Made by a program: the position numbers and the translations under genes. The notes under the pieces were generated by a model. The model saw only the letters and a list, made by a program, of their open reading frames with translations, did not search any database and had not been told where the DNA came from. From the NCBI GenBank assembly GCA_963739395.1, contig CAVUAE010000001.1, positions 682,001-746,000 on the forward strand: a DNA stretch of 64,000 nucleotides, written 5' to 3'. Positions 1-7,579 of this stretch are shown piece after piece. The stretch's first letter is position 1. Each line of letters begins with the position of its first letter. Source of the stretch: RBG-13-51-18 sp963739395. Lineage in GTDB: Bacteria > Chloroflexota > Dehalococcoidia > Dehalococcoidales > RBG-16-60-22.

Positions 1-194
1 AAATGCTTGGCGCGCGTAAGTAATACCCTAATTCCCTCATATAAAGGACAGAATGCCAATTACAGATAAAAACCACGTTGATATACATGTGGCAAATATA
101 CTCATTTCAGAATGAAGACATTTGACATATTTAAGTATTTATTTATAATAATAATCACCGAGAGTATTTTCTGTCAGAGAACAGGGCAGCTATT

Positions 195-893
195 ATGTCT
201 AAGAAAAAAGCTTTGGTGCTAGTGGTTGATGATGATATTCGCATGCTACGCATGATGAAGCGTATGCTGGAACTGGAAGAATTTGAGGTTGTTACTGCTA
301 ATTGCGGCGAAGCCGCCTTAAAAGTATTTGATAAAGATAACCCTAATTTGGTACTTCTCGATATTATGATGCCGGATATGGACGGTTATGAAGTCTGCCG
401 GCAAATCCGCGAGTTTTCACAGGTTCCCATCATCATGGTCACCGCCAAAGGTGAAGATAAAGAAAAGGTAGAGGGCCTCAACACTGGCGCCGACGATTAT
501 GTTACCAAACCATTTGCTGCCAGTGAATTGGCGGCTCGCGTACGGGCTGTGCTGCGACGTACCGGTGACCAGAATAAACCTCAAGAAGCTATTTTCCGCT
601 ACAAAGGTCTGGTCGTTGACTTCGCGTCACGCCGCGTTATCATGAATGATAAAGAACTTAAGCTAACTTCAACTGAATATAAAATGTTATCCTATATCTG
701 CCTAAATGCCGGACGCGTGGTAACGCCGGACCAGTTACTAAGCAACGTCTGGGGCGAAGAATATATCGGTGCGGCACACCTCCTTCAAGTAAATATCGCC
801 CGGCTTAGGAAAAAACTGGGAGATAATGCCAAAAATCCTGAATATATCCTCACTCGCCCAGGTATTGGCTACATAATACAAAAACTTTCCTAA
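195..893 (+). CDS. OmpR/PhoB-family response regulator
   Basis: DNA-binding response regulator of a two-component system. Residues 1-125 form a receiver domain with the acidic triad D12-D14, phospho-acceptor D56 in LLDIMMPDMDG, switch T83 and K105 in TKPF. Residues about 135-230 form a winged-helix output domain ending in the usual R-P-G-I-G-Y wing. At 232 aa the length is normal. No histidine kinase lies beside it within the window, so its partner is either upstream of position 1 or elsewhere. A rho-independent terminator follows directly. The 194 bases before it hold no gene I can support. The target genes cannot be told from sequence. Confidence 0.95.
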   Translation: MSKKKALVLVVDDDIRMLRMMKRMLELEEFEVVTANCGEAALKVFDKDNPNLVLLDIMMPDMDGYEVCRQIREFSQVPIIMVTAKGEDKEKVEGLNTGADDYVTKPFAASELAARVRAVLRRTGDQNKPQEAIFRYKGLVVDFASRRVIMNDKELKLTSTEYKMLSYICLNAGRVVTPDQLLSNVWGEEYIGAAHLLQVNIARLRKKLGDNAKNPEYILTRPGIGYIIQKLS

Positions 894-935
894 AAAAAGC
901 CGAACTTTCGAACAATAACCCACAAAATCCACTAT

Positions 936-962
936 TCTCCTCACAAAAAGAGGAGATTTTTT
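936..962 (+). terminator. Rho-independent terminator after the response regulator
   Basis: Seven-base-pair stem TCTCCTC (936-942) with GAGGAGA (950-956), seven-base A-rich loop, then a run of T. It ends the 195-893 transcript. Confidence 0.85.
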
Positions 963-1100
963 ATTTTCAGTTACGTTTTGTGATGTTTGATACGTACGCA
1001 ACCTCGAAGCGATGTGAGGTTTTTGTGAGGTCTGACTAGCAAGTAGTGATACAAATGTGAGTGCCGTTGAGTATGTTAAAAGTGTAAGCTAAGGAGAAAA

Positions 1101-1343
1101 ATGATTCTGGTATGGAATAATGTAGATTCCTTTAAGCGGCATCTCCAGGATATGAGGTCATTCCACCAGGCGCATTACGCTATACAGAAGAGCGACGCGA
1201 GAATGCTAAAAGATATGGCGCTCCTTGGCGATGTCCGGCCGCCTCACGAGACAGGTTTTATCAAAAAAATTACTGATATAAGGGGTAAAATCGTCTTCGT
1301 TCCTATATGGGAAATGACATTACCACGAGGTTCTCAAAATTAA
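1101..1343 (+). CDS. Small protein of unknown function
   Basis: An 80-aa protein with a good ribosome binding site (AAGGAG, 1091-1096) at proper spacing from the ATG. I do not recognise a family. It is soluble, basic in the middle, lacks a signal peptide or membrane segment and has no cysteine. It ends 16 bases before the next response-regulator gene and is probably co-transcribed with it, so a role connected with that receiver protein is possible but unproven. Confidence 0.65.
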   Translation: MILVWNNVDSFKRHLQDMRSFHQAHYAIQKSDARMLKDMALLGDVRPPHETGFIKKITDIRGKIVFVPIWEMTLPRGSQN

Positions 1344-1359
1344 TAATAAGGGGATAAAT

Positions 1360-1773
1360 TTGACACCCGATATTACTCATAAAGAGCGCGATTGTATCCT
1401 GGTGATGGATAGTAATCAGGAAATGTCAACGCTATTAGATCGTTTTTTAGAGTTAGAAGGCTACGACACTGTTATTGTTGCTGATTATGATGAGGCATTA
1501 AGCCTTTTTAAAGAATTGAACCCTGATATGGTAATCATCGATGCGTTCACACCAGAGGATGAAAGCCTGCGCACGCTTGATACGATACGAGAATACTCTG
1601 ATGTGCCAATAATCGTCGTTACCGCCAATAATGACCAAGAAATTCTCAAGACGATGTTGGAGCATGGTGCCGATGACTTTATACGTAAACCTTTCAGCGT
1701 AAAACCTTTTGTCGCCAGAATCAAGGCTAAGCTAAGGCGTTATCACCATCAAGTAATCCAGCCACCTGATTGA
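1360..1773 (+). CDS. Stand-alone receiver-domain protein
   Basis: 137-aa single receiver domain without an output domain. The start is TTG, supported by the AAGGGG ribosome binding site at 1348-1353; the protein then begins M-T-P-D-I-T-H. The phospho-acceptor is D61, with T88 and K110 in the switch positions (VVTANN, RKPF). The usual acidic pair at the end of the first strand is D17-S18, so one of the two metal-coordinating acidic residues is missing. The sequence is clearly related to the receiver of the gene at 195-893, suggesting a duplicated receiver that lost its winged helix. It may act as a phosphate sink or through protein binding. Confidence 0.85.
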   Translation: MTPDITHKERDCILVMDSNQEMSTLLDRFLELEGYDTVIVADYDEALSLFKELNPDMVIIDAFTPEDESLRTLDTIREYSDVPIIVVTANNDQEILKTMLEHGADDFIRKPFSVKPFVARIKAKLRRYHHQVIQPPD

Positions 1774-1834
1774 AATTTTTTCTACGTTTAAATAATCAAA
1801 TGATGTTCCGGTGAATATTCCCTACGAACTTTTT

Positions 1835-1867
1835 TATACCTTGATTTTTTATTTTCAATAAGGTATA
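1835..1867. promoter_or_regulatory. Inverted repeat framing the btu promoter
   Basis: TATACCTT at 1835-1842 and AAGGTATA at 1860-1867, a perfect 8-base inverted repeat with a 17-base spacer. The arms overlap the -35 and -10 boxes of the promoter below, as expected of an operator; a weak terminator of the upstream gene is the alternative. Confidence 0.45.
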
Positions 1868-1869
1868 GT
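1841..1869 (+). promoter_or_regulatory. Sigma-70-type promoter of the cobalamin operon
   Basis: TTGATT (1841-1846), exactly 17 bases, TATAGT (1864-1869). It would start transcription near 1876, just before the cobalamin aptamer. Confidence 0.75.
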
Positions 1870-1890
1870 AATAGCACAATTGAATAAGCG

Positions 1891-2102
1891 AACAGAGGTG
1901 CCCGAGCGTGAGCGAGGGACTAACTGGATAGCAAGTCGGTGAGAATCCGACACGGCCGCGCCGCTGTATTTGGTCATTAAGAGAACCATCAGTCAGAACG
2001 CCAGCCTCCGTAATGCCTACGTAACTCCGCGGGGGAGTGGTAGGACTTTTTATTGAGTCTTTATCACCCCTTCGCTGTAAAAAGGCAAAGGGGTATTTTT
2101 TT
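1891..2102 (+). ncRNA. Cobalamin riboswitch with terminator platform
   Basis: Hallmarks of the AdoCbl-class aptamer occur in order: GAGGTGCCCGAG near 1896, GGGACTAAC with a downstream B12-box-like core GGTGAGAATCCGACACGG at 1938-1955, CGCCGCTGTA, and AGTCAG...CGCCAGCC at 1991-2006. The expression platform is a hairpin ACCCCTTCGC (2066-2075) / GCAAAGGGGT (2085-2094) followed by a T run to 2102, which is a rho-independent terminator. The ribosome binding site AAGGAGGA of btuF follows at 2103-2110. Binding of cobalamin should favour termination and shut down corrinoid uptake and the downstream assembly genes. Confidence 0.93.
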
Positions 2103-2117
2103 AAGGAGGACAATTAA

Positions 2118-3047
2118 GTGAATAATATCGTAAGAAAAGTTGGATTATTTCTATTAGGGGTAATATTACTCACAGGAATATTAACAGCGTGTTCAACCGC
2201 AACCCCTACCCCATCATCATTTACCATTACAGATTCTCTTGGCAGAAATATTACGATAAATAATACTCACCCCCAAAAAATAATATCGTTAGCGCCGAGC
2301 AATACGGAAATTTTATTCGCGTTGGGACTAGGCGACCGCGTTGTTGCCGTTTCGGATTACAGTGATTACCCACCTGAAGCGAAAACGAAACCGAGTGTCG
2401 GCGCCTATGACGACCCCAACATCGAGGCGATTATCGCCAAAGAACCGGACTTAGTTCTGGCGACAGAGGCTCAACCACAAACCCTATACCAGCAACTGGA
2501 AAGTCACGGCATTACTGTCGTCGTTATTGTTCCTCATAATATGAATGAGGTTTTAGACACCATAACTCTGGTGGGGAAAATCACCGGTCAAGACAAACAA
2601 GCTGCCAATCTAGTGGATGATATGCAAAAGCGGATAAATGCTATCACGGAAAAGACAAAAAATCTCTCCCAAGCGCAAAAATATCGCGTGTTCTATATCT
2701 TCTGGCAGGACCCTATCTGGACAGCCGGCGCCGGAACCTTTGAAGATACGCTTATCGAAATGGCTGGTGGTGTTAATGTCGCCCACGCTTTAAGCGGGCA
2801 TGCCACGATGAGTTTAGAAGCGATTATCGACGCTAACCCGCAGGTTTATATCGCCGGAATTGGGATGGGGACAGGCGAGGATGTACCACTTCAATACATA
2901 AAAACAGAAGATAGACTGAAGGATAGCGAAGGTGTCCAGAAAAACAGGATTTATGGTGTGGATATGAATATTGTTGGCCGACCAGGACCCAGGATAGTGG
3001 ATGCGCTGGAGGAATTTTTTAAGCTGATACATCCAGAACTGCAATAA
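2118..3047 (+). CDS. btuF: Corrinoid ABC transporter substrate-binding lipoprotein
   Basis: Periplasmic-binding protein of the BtuF/FepB class, 309 aa. It starts at GTG behind AAGGAGGA. A lipoprotein signal peptide ends in the lipobox L22-T23-A24-C25, so the mature protein is tethered to the membrane by C25. The body begins with the class III binding-protein signature (RNITINNTHPQKIISLAPSN and a later V-G-A-Y-D-D-P-N motif). It sits directly under the cobalamin riboswitch and is followed by a FecCD permease and ATPase, which together make the corrinoid substrate very likely even though the fold is shared with heme and siderophore binders. Confidence 0.93.
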   Translation: MNNIVRKVGLFLLGVILLTGILTACSTATPTPSSFTITDSLGRNITINNTHPQKIISLAPSNTEILFALGLGDRVVAVSDYSDYPPEAKTKPSVGAYDDPNIEAIIAKEPDLVLATEAQPQTLYQQLESHGITVVVIVPHNMNEVLDTITLVGKITGQDKQAANLVDDMQKRINAITEKTKNLSQAQKYRVFYIFWQDPIWTAGAGTFEDTLIEMAGGVNVAHALSGHATMSLEAIIDANPQVYIAGIGMGTGEDVPLQYIKTEDRLKDSEGVQKNRIYGVDMNIVGRPGPRIVDALEEFFKLIHPELQ

Positions 3048-3056
3048 AAGAGAATT

Positions 3057-4133
3057 ATGGCATCGAAAACAGCAGAAAAAATAAAAGACCCTATTTATCT
3101 TGCCGGCAGACGCCGACGGATTATCAGTTTAGTGGGACTTGGTATAGCGCTGATAATCCTCATCGCCTTAGCGACCAGTATCGGCAGCGTGTCCGTGCCT
3201 CTGGGGACGACGGTTAGTATCCTGGCGGATAAGCTGCCTTTTGTAGATATCCACCAGACGTGGTCTAACGCCATAGCGACCATTATTTTAGACGTACGCC
3301 TGCCTCGTATTATCCTGGCGGGGTTAGTAGGAGCTGCTCTGGCAATAGCCGGAGCCACCTATCAAGGGTTGTTCCGCAATCCTCTGGCCGACCCCTATCT
3401 CATCGGGGTCGCGCAGGGGGCTTCGCTGGGGGCAGTCATCGGTTTTTTACTGCCCGCCGCGTGGAACCTCACCGGAATCGGCGTCATACCGATGTTCGCC
3501 TTCATCGGGGCGATAGTAAGCACCATCATCGTCTACCTGCTATCTCGGGTTGGTAAAACGCTGCCGGTAACAACGCTGATTTTAGCCGGGGTAGCTTTAA
3601 GCGCGCTCCTTAGTTCTATTGTCTCCTACCTTATCATATCGAGCGGAAATAAATTACATAGCATCATTTTTTGGATGATGGGGAGCTTCAGTACCAGCAG
3701 CTGGTCACAAGTATTAATCGTCCTGCCTTATGTAGCCGTCGGTACAGCCGTAATCGTTATTTTCGCCCGTTTACTCAACGTTATGCAGCTCGACGAGGAG
3801 CAAGCGCAACAGCTGGGTGTGAACGTCGAAAGCTTTAAGTTAATATTACTGGCATCCGCCACTTTAATCACCGCCGCCAGCGTTTCTTTCGTAGGGACGA
3901 TTGGGTTCGTGGGCATTATCATCCCCCACATCGTCCGCCTGATATGGGGCGCCGACCACCGCTTCCTGCTGCCACTATCGATAATGACCGGCGCTATTTT
4001 TATGATTCTCACCGACCTGATTGCCCGCACCGTGCTGGCGCCTACCGAGATACCTATCGGCGTGATTACTGCTATTTGCGGGGCGCCTTTCTTCCTCTAC
4101 TTACTGCGACGGCGTAAAAGGGCGATTTTTTAA
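3057..4133 (+). CDS. btuC: Corrinoid ABC transporter permease
   Basis: FecCD/BtuC-family inner-membrane permease, 358 aa, with an N-terminal cytoplasmic stretch and about ten hydrophobic segments. Family motifs are present: the block LRLPRIILAGLVGAALAIAG-like stretch near residues 78-98 and the coupling loop R-N-P-L-A-D-P-Y-L-I-G. The gene starts nine bases after btuF and is followed eight bases later by the ATPase, giving one transport operon. The C-terminus RRRKRAIF is cytosolic and basic. Length and composition are normal for the family. Confidence 0.93.
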   Translation: MASKTAEKIKDPIYLAGRRRRIISLVGLGIALIILIALATSIGSVSVPLGTTVSILADKLPFVDIHQTWSNAIATIILDVRLPRIILAGLVGAALAIAGATYQGLFRNPLADPYLIGVAQGASLGAVIGFLLPAAWNLTGIGVIPMFAFIGAIVSTIIVYLLSRVGKTLPVTTLILAGVALSALLSSIVSYLIISSGNKLHSIIFWMMGSFSTSSWSQVLIVLPYVAVGTAVIVIFARLLNVMQLDEEQAQQLGVNVESFKLILLASATLITAASVSFVGTIGFVGIIIPHIVRLIWGADHRFLLPLSIMTGAIFMILTDLIARTVLAPTEIPIGVITAICGAPFFLYLLRRRKRAIF

Positions 4134-4141
4134 GGATTTAT

Positions 4142-4948
4142 ATGATAGAACTGGAAATGCGCAATGTGAAACTGGGCTACGGTCACCATCCGGTGATGGA
4201 GGACGTAACCCTGAAAGCGTCGCCGGGTGAAATGGTGGGTCTGATAGGACCTAACGGATCCGGTAAGTCCACGATTATCCGAGCATTGAGTCATCTCATC
4301 CAGCCTAAGGCGGGGAAAATTTTAGTGGGAGGAAGGGATATTCGCTCGATACCGCGGCGGGAACTTGCCTGCCTCATAGGCGTGGTGCCGCAACTACCGC
4401 TGCTGCCAAGTTCCTTTACGGCTTTTGAAATCGTGCTGATGGGTCGGAATCCACACATGGGACTCTTCCAATCCGAAAGCCGGCACGACTGGGACATGAC
4501 CCGACAAGCGATGGAAAAAACCGGCACGGAAAAGTTGACAAACCGTTTTATTAATGAGCTTTCCGGTGGTGAGATACAGTGTCTCCTGATTGCGCGCGTC
4601 CTGGTGCAGGAAACCAAGGCAATTCTTATGGATGAGCCGACGGCTAACCTGGACATCGGTCGGCAAGGGGAAATACTGGACCTCATGAAAAATCTCTGCC
4701 GCGAAAACAGCCTTACCATCCTGGCGGCTATCCACGACCTCAACCTGGCAGCGCAATACTGCGACCGCCTGATTCTAATTCACGACGGACGAATACACAG
4801 TCAGGGTAAGCCGGCAGAGGTCATTACCGATGCAAATATCAAGCAGGTTTACGGAGCGGAGAACTGCGTTTATACCCACCCTATTAACGGTTTACCGACA
4901 GTGCTTTTAAGCGCCCATGGAAATAGAGCGAATAATCATAGTGTGTAA
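4142..4948 (+). CDS. btuD: Corrinoid ABC transporter ATP-binding protein
   Basis: ATPase of the BtuD/FhuC class, 268 aa. Walker A is GPNGSGKST (about residues 36-44), the Q-loop lies in VVPQLPLLP, the ABC signature is LSGGE (a truncated form of LSGGQ, usual here), Walker B is AILMDEPTA and the switch histidine is in AAIHDLN. It energises the BtuC permease for uptake of corrinoid delivered by BtuF. The C-terminal ~30 residues are unremarkable. Confidence 0.93.
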   Translation: MIELEMRNVKLGYGHHPVMEDVTLKASPGEMVGLIGPNGSGKSTIIRALSHLIQPKAGKILVGGRDIRSIPRRELACLIGVVPQLPLLPSSFTAFEIVLMGRNPHMGLFQSESRHDWDMTRQAMEKTGTEKLTNRFINELSGGEIQCLLIARVLVQETKAILMDEPTANLDIGRQGEILDLMKNLCRENSLTILAAIHDLNLAAQYCDRLILIHDGRIHSQGKPAEVITDANIKQVYGAENCVYTHPINGLPTVLLSAHGNRANNHSV

Positions 4949-4959
4949 AGTGGAGAGTA

Positions 4960-4989
4960 AACGTATATAATGGGGACAAAATATACGTT
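4960..4989. promoter_or_regulatory. Inverted repeat before the QueG-like gene
   Basis: AACGTATAT (4960-4968) and ATATACGTT (4981-4989), a perfect 9-base inverted repeat with a 12-base spacer, in the only sizeable gap of the operon. There is no T run on either side, so an operator or an mRNA stem-loop is more likely than a terminator. Confidence 0.45.
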
Positions 4990-5003
4990 GAAGGGGAACT
5001 CAA

Positions 5004-5717
5004 ATGGTTAAAAAGAAAGTGACGAAAATAGACACCAAAGTACAGGAAGCTCTAGCTAAACTGGACGTGGACATGGTTGGGGTTATCAGTATTGAAGAAC
5101 TAAAAGATAAGAAACTCAAAGCAGCGGCGCAAAAACTGCTGCCATCCGTAAAGTCAATTGTCGTACTGGGAATGGAAATTTTCCCAGAGTTTCTTGACTT
5201 AACATCGCCGGAGATGGTGATGGGCGCTCCAAATATGAATAATTTACTGACACGGCATAAAGACTATTTACGCGGCAAACTGATCAGAGCAAGTTATGAT
5301 GTCGCCAAAGCTTCACACCAGGCGAGGTTAAAAACACTGCCCCTGCCAGGAGATGGCCCGGCGGTTGACGGAAGATTTTTACAGGCGGTGGTTTCTTACA
5401 AACACGCTGCGGAAGCGGCGGGGCTGGGCAATATCGGGATGAGTAGTTTGCTGGTGACCGAAAAATATGGACCCAGGGTCCAACTGACTCTATGCCTTAC
5501 CGAGGCAACATTGAAATCCACCGCTGGCAAGGTCCAGCAAAACTGCCGCTACTGCAATATCTGCGTCGGTAAGTGCCCAGCCAAAGCAATAGGATATTCC
5601 AAGGCAGATGAGCCTTATGTATTCAACAAATACGCCTGCCGGACTTATGTCGAAGCCTCCGGCGGCTGTTCCGAATGTATGCGGGTATGTCCCGTGGCTT
5701 CGCCGATATATGAATAA
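5004..5717 (+). CDS. Short QueG-like double-cluster iron-sulfur protein
   Basis: 237-aa protein whose C-terminal third resembles the Fe-S module of epoxyqueuosine reductase (QueG) and reductive dehalogenases: CRYCNICVGKCP (C-x2-C-x2-C-x3-C-P) followed by a lone cysteine in YACRTY and CSECMRVCP. This predicts two [4Fe-4S] clusters. The N-terminal part carries the QueG-type stretch AAEAAGLGNIGMSSLLVTEKYGPRVQL. It is shorter than QueG (about 310-380 aa) and has no Tat signal, so it is not a respiratory dehalogenase. The position between btuD and cobT, in an operon under cobalamin control, suggests a corrinoid-reducing or corrinoid-using role. The exact reaction is unknown. Confidence 0.75.
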   Translation: MVKKKVTKIDTKVQEALAKLDVDMVGVISIEELKDKKLKAAAQKLLPSVKSIVVLGMEIFPEFLDLTSPEMVMGAPNMNNLLTRHKDYLRGKLIRASYDVAKASHQARLKTLPLPGDGPAVDGRFLQAVVSYKHAAEAAGLGNIGMSSLLVTEKYGPRVQLTLCLTEATLKSTAGKVQQNCRYCNICVGKCPAKAIGYSKADEPYVFNKYACRTYVEASGGCSECMRVCPVASPIYE

Positions 5718-5729
5718 ACAAGGAGAATC

Positions 5730-6809
5730 ATGGATTTATTAACCAGGACAATTGAAAGTATCAAACCTCTGGACGATAAGGCGATGGCTCAAGCACGTAA
5801 GCGCCAGGACAAGCTTACCAAGCCGGCAGGCAGCTTGGGGAGACTCGAGGAGTTATCAATTCAAATAGCCGGCATCCAGAAGAAGGCAAAGCCAGAAATA
5901 AAAAATAAACTCATGATTACCATGGCGGGCGACCACGGGGTTGTGGATGAGAAAATTGGTAACTGGCCGCGAGAAGTGACCGCCCAAATGGTAGAGAACT
6001 TTTTATGGGGCGGGGCGGGGATAAATGTGCTGGCGCGGCAAGCGGGCGCGAGAATAGTCTTCGTGGATATCGGCGTTGCCAGCGACCTTAAGCCACATAA
6101 GCAGCTTGTCGTGAAGAAAGTGGACTACGGCACGAAAAATATGTGCCAGGGTCCGGCAATGTCCGAAAAGCAAGCGGTAGCCGCTATCGAAGTCGGCATC
6201 GAAATCGTTAATGGAGAAATTAAGAAGGGTCTGGATATCGTTGGCACAGGCGACATGGGCATCGGCAACACGACACCCAGCAGCGCCATTTTCGCCGCTT
6301 TATCCGGTAAGAAGGTTGAAGAGGTAACCGGTCGCGGTACCGGACTAAATGATGAGCAACTTAACCACAAGATAGATGTTATTAAACGAGCGTTAGCGGT
6401 GAACAAACCTAATCCCGCTAAGCCATTGGATGTTTTGGCGAAGGTGGGAGGATTTGAAATCGGCGGGCTGGTAGGGGTAATGCTGGGCGCGGCAGCACAA
6501 CGCGTGCCGGTGGTTATCGATGGGTTTATCTCCGGGGCGGCGGCTTTAGTAGCGACCAAACTGGCGCCGCAAACTAAAAATTATCTCATCGCCGCGCACG
6601 TATCCGCCGAAGCCGGGCATGCTGCGATGCTGCAATACATGGGACTCAAACCGCTATTGAACCTGGAAATGCGTTTAGGCGAGGGTACCGGCGCGGCGCT
6701 GGGGATAATCATCGCTGAAGCGGCTGTGAGAACGCTTAATGAAATGGCAACCTTCGCCGAGGCGGGAGTATCGGATGGTTCGACAAGCTCACCACGAGAA
6801 GGAGAGTAG
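5730..6809 (+). CDS. cobT: Nicotinate-nucleotide:dimethylbenzimidazole phosphoribosyltransferase
   Basis: Activates the lower-ligand base as alpha-ribazole phosphate for the nucleotide loop of cobalamin. The 359-aa product has the family motifs KPAGSLGRLE (near 30), ITMAGDHGV, GDMGIGNTTP and the catalytic-glutamate region LGEGTGAALG near residue 317. The last ~14 residues (from G-V-S-D-G-S-T-S-S-P) are not typical of CobT and are encoded by a stretch that resembles a common short interspersed repeat (see findings). The gene follows the QueG-like gene by 12 bases and abuts cobS. Confidence 0.96.
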   Translation: MDLLTRTIESIKPLDDKAMAQARKRQDKLTKPAGSLGRLEELSIQIAGIQKKAKPEIKNKLMITMAGDHGVVDEKIGNWPREVTAQMVENFLWGGAGINVLARQAGARIVFVDIGVASDLKPHKQLVVKKVDYGTKNMCQGPAMSEKQAVAAIEVGIEIVNGEIKKGLDIVGTGDMGIGNTTPSSAIFAALSGKKVEEVTGRGTGLNDEQLNHKIDVIKRALAVNKPNPAKPLDVLAKVGGFEIGGLVGVMLGAAAQRVPVVIDGFISGAAALVATKLAPQTKNYLIAAHVSAEAGHAAMLQYMGLKPLLNLEMRLGEGTGAALGIIIAEAAVRTLNEMATFAEAGVSDGSTSSPREGE

Positions 6810-6811
6810 AT

Positions 6812-7579
6812 ATTTTAAGCTTTTTAACCGCGGTACAATTTTTAACCAACATCCCTATCTCTCTAAAACAGGCGCCTAACTCAAAGCAGGTGGGTAATGC
6901 CGTCGCCTGCTTTCCGTTGGTGGGACTTCTCATCGGCGGGATATTGGCTGGACTGAGCTGGGTTTTTAATCTGATTCTGCCACCATCGGTTACAAATATA
7001 CTATTAATTATTACGTTGGTAATCATTACTGGCGGCATGCATCTCGATGGTCTTTCTGATACCTGTGACGGCATTGCCGGGCACAAAACGATTGAAGAAA
7101 GATGGAAAATAATGCACGATAGTCGGGCGGGGGCTTTCGGCGTGGTGGGAATCGTCATCATATTATTGATGCAATACGTGTGCCTGACTAATATACCGTC
7201 GGATAAGATGACACCTGTATTGCTTTTCATGCCGGTGGTCAGCCGCTGGGCGATAGTCTTTAGTATTTTTGCTTATCCCTATTCCCGACCATCAGGATTG
7301 GGCAAAGGTTATAAAGAAGCGACCGGCTGGCAGCATTTCGTGATTGCCACCATCATCACGTTGGCGATAGCCGGCGGACTTTTCCCGCTTTTTAGTGTTA
7401 GTGGTTTCTTAGTAGCCAGCGGCGTTTTGATTATCACTACATGTTTTGCTTTTTACCTCAAACATAAACTCGCCGGACTCACCGGGGACACTTACGGCGC
7501 GATAAATGAAGTGGCGGAGGTAATGGCGCTGGTATTTATCATTATCATTTTTAAGGCAGCGCCGAACTTGCTAGGATGA
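6812..7579 (+). CDS. cobS: Adenosylcobinamide-GDP ribazoletransferase
   Basis: Integral membrane enzyme that joins alpha-ribazole (phosphate) to adenosylcobinamide-GDP. The first standard start in frame is GTG at 6890, but homology-like sequence continues upstream: from 6812 the frame reads (M)LSFLTAVQFLTNIPIS, the normal CobS N-terminus. The only sensible initiation codon there is ATT at 6812, seven bases after GGAG (6801-6804). I therefore extend the gene to 6812 with a rare ATT start. The rest shows the D-G-L-S-D-T-C-D-G motif near residue 80, GAFGVVG, and 5-6 membrane spans. It overlaps cobQ by four bases (ATGA). Confidence 0.85.
   Translation: MLSFLTAVQFLTNIPISLKQAPNSKQVGNAVACFPLVGLLIGGILAGLSWVFNLILPPSVTNILLIITLVIITGGMHLDGLSDTCDGIAGHKTIEERWKIMHDSRAGAFGVVGIVIILLMQYVCLTNIPSDKMTPVLLFMPVVSRWAIVFSIFAYPYSRPSGLGKGYKEATGWQHFVIATIITLAIAGGLFPLFSVSGFLVASGVLIITTCFAFYLKHKLAGLTGDTYGAINEVAEVMALVFIIIIFKAAPNLLG

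Noticed and set aside
5004..5717. Reductive dehalogenase catalytic subunit
   Set aside because: Fe-S motifs are similar, but the protein is half the length, has no Tat signal and no membrane anchor gene (rdhB) follows.
6890..7579. cobS starting at GTG 6890
   Set aside because: It would remove the conserved first ~26 residues that are plainly encoded upstream in the same frame.
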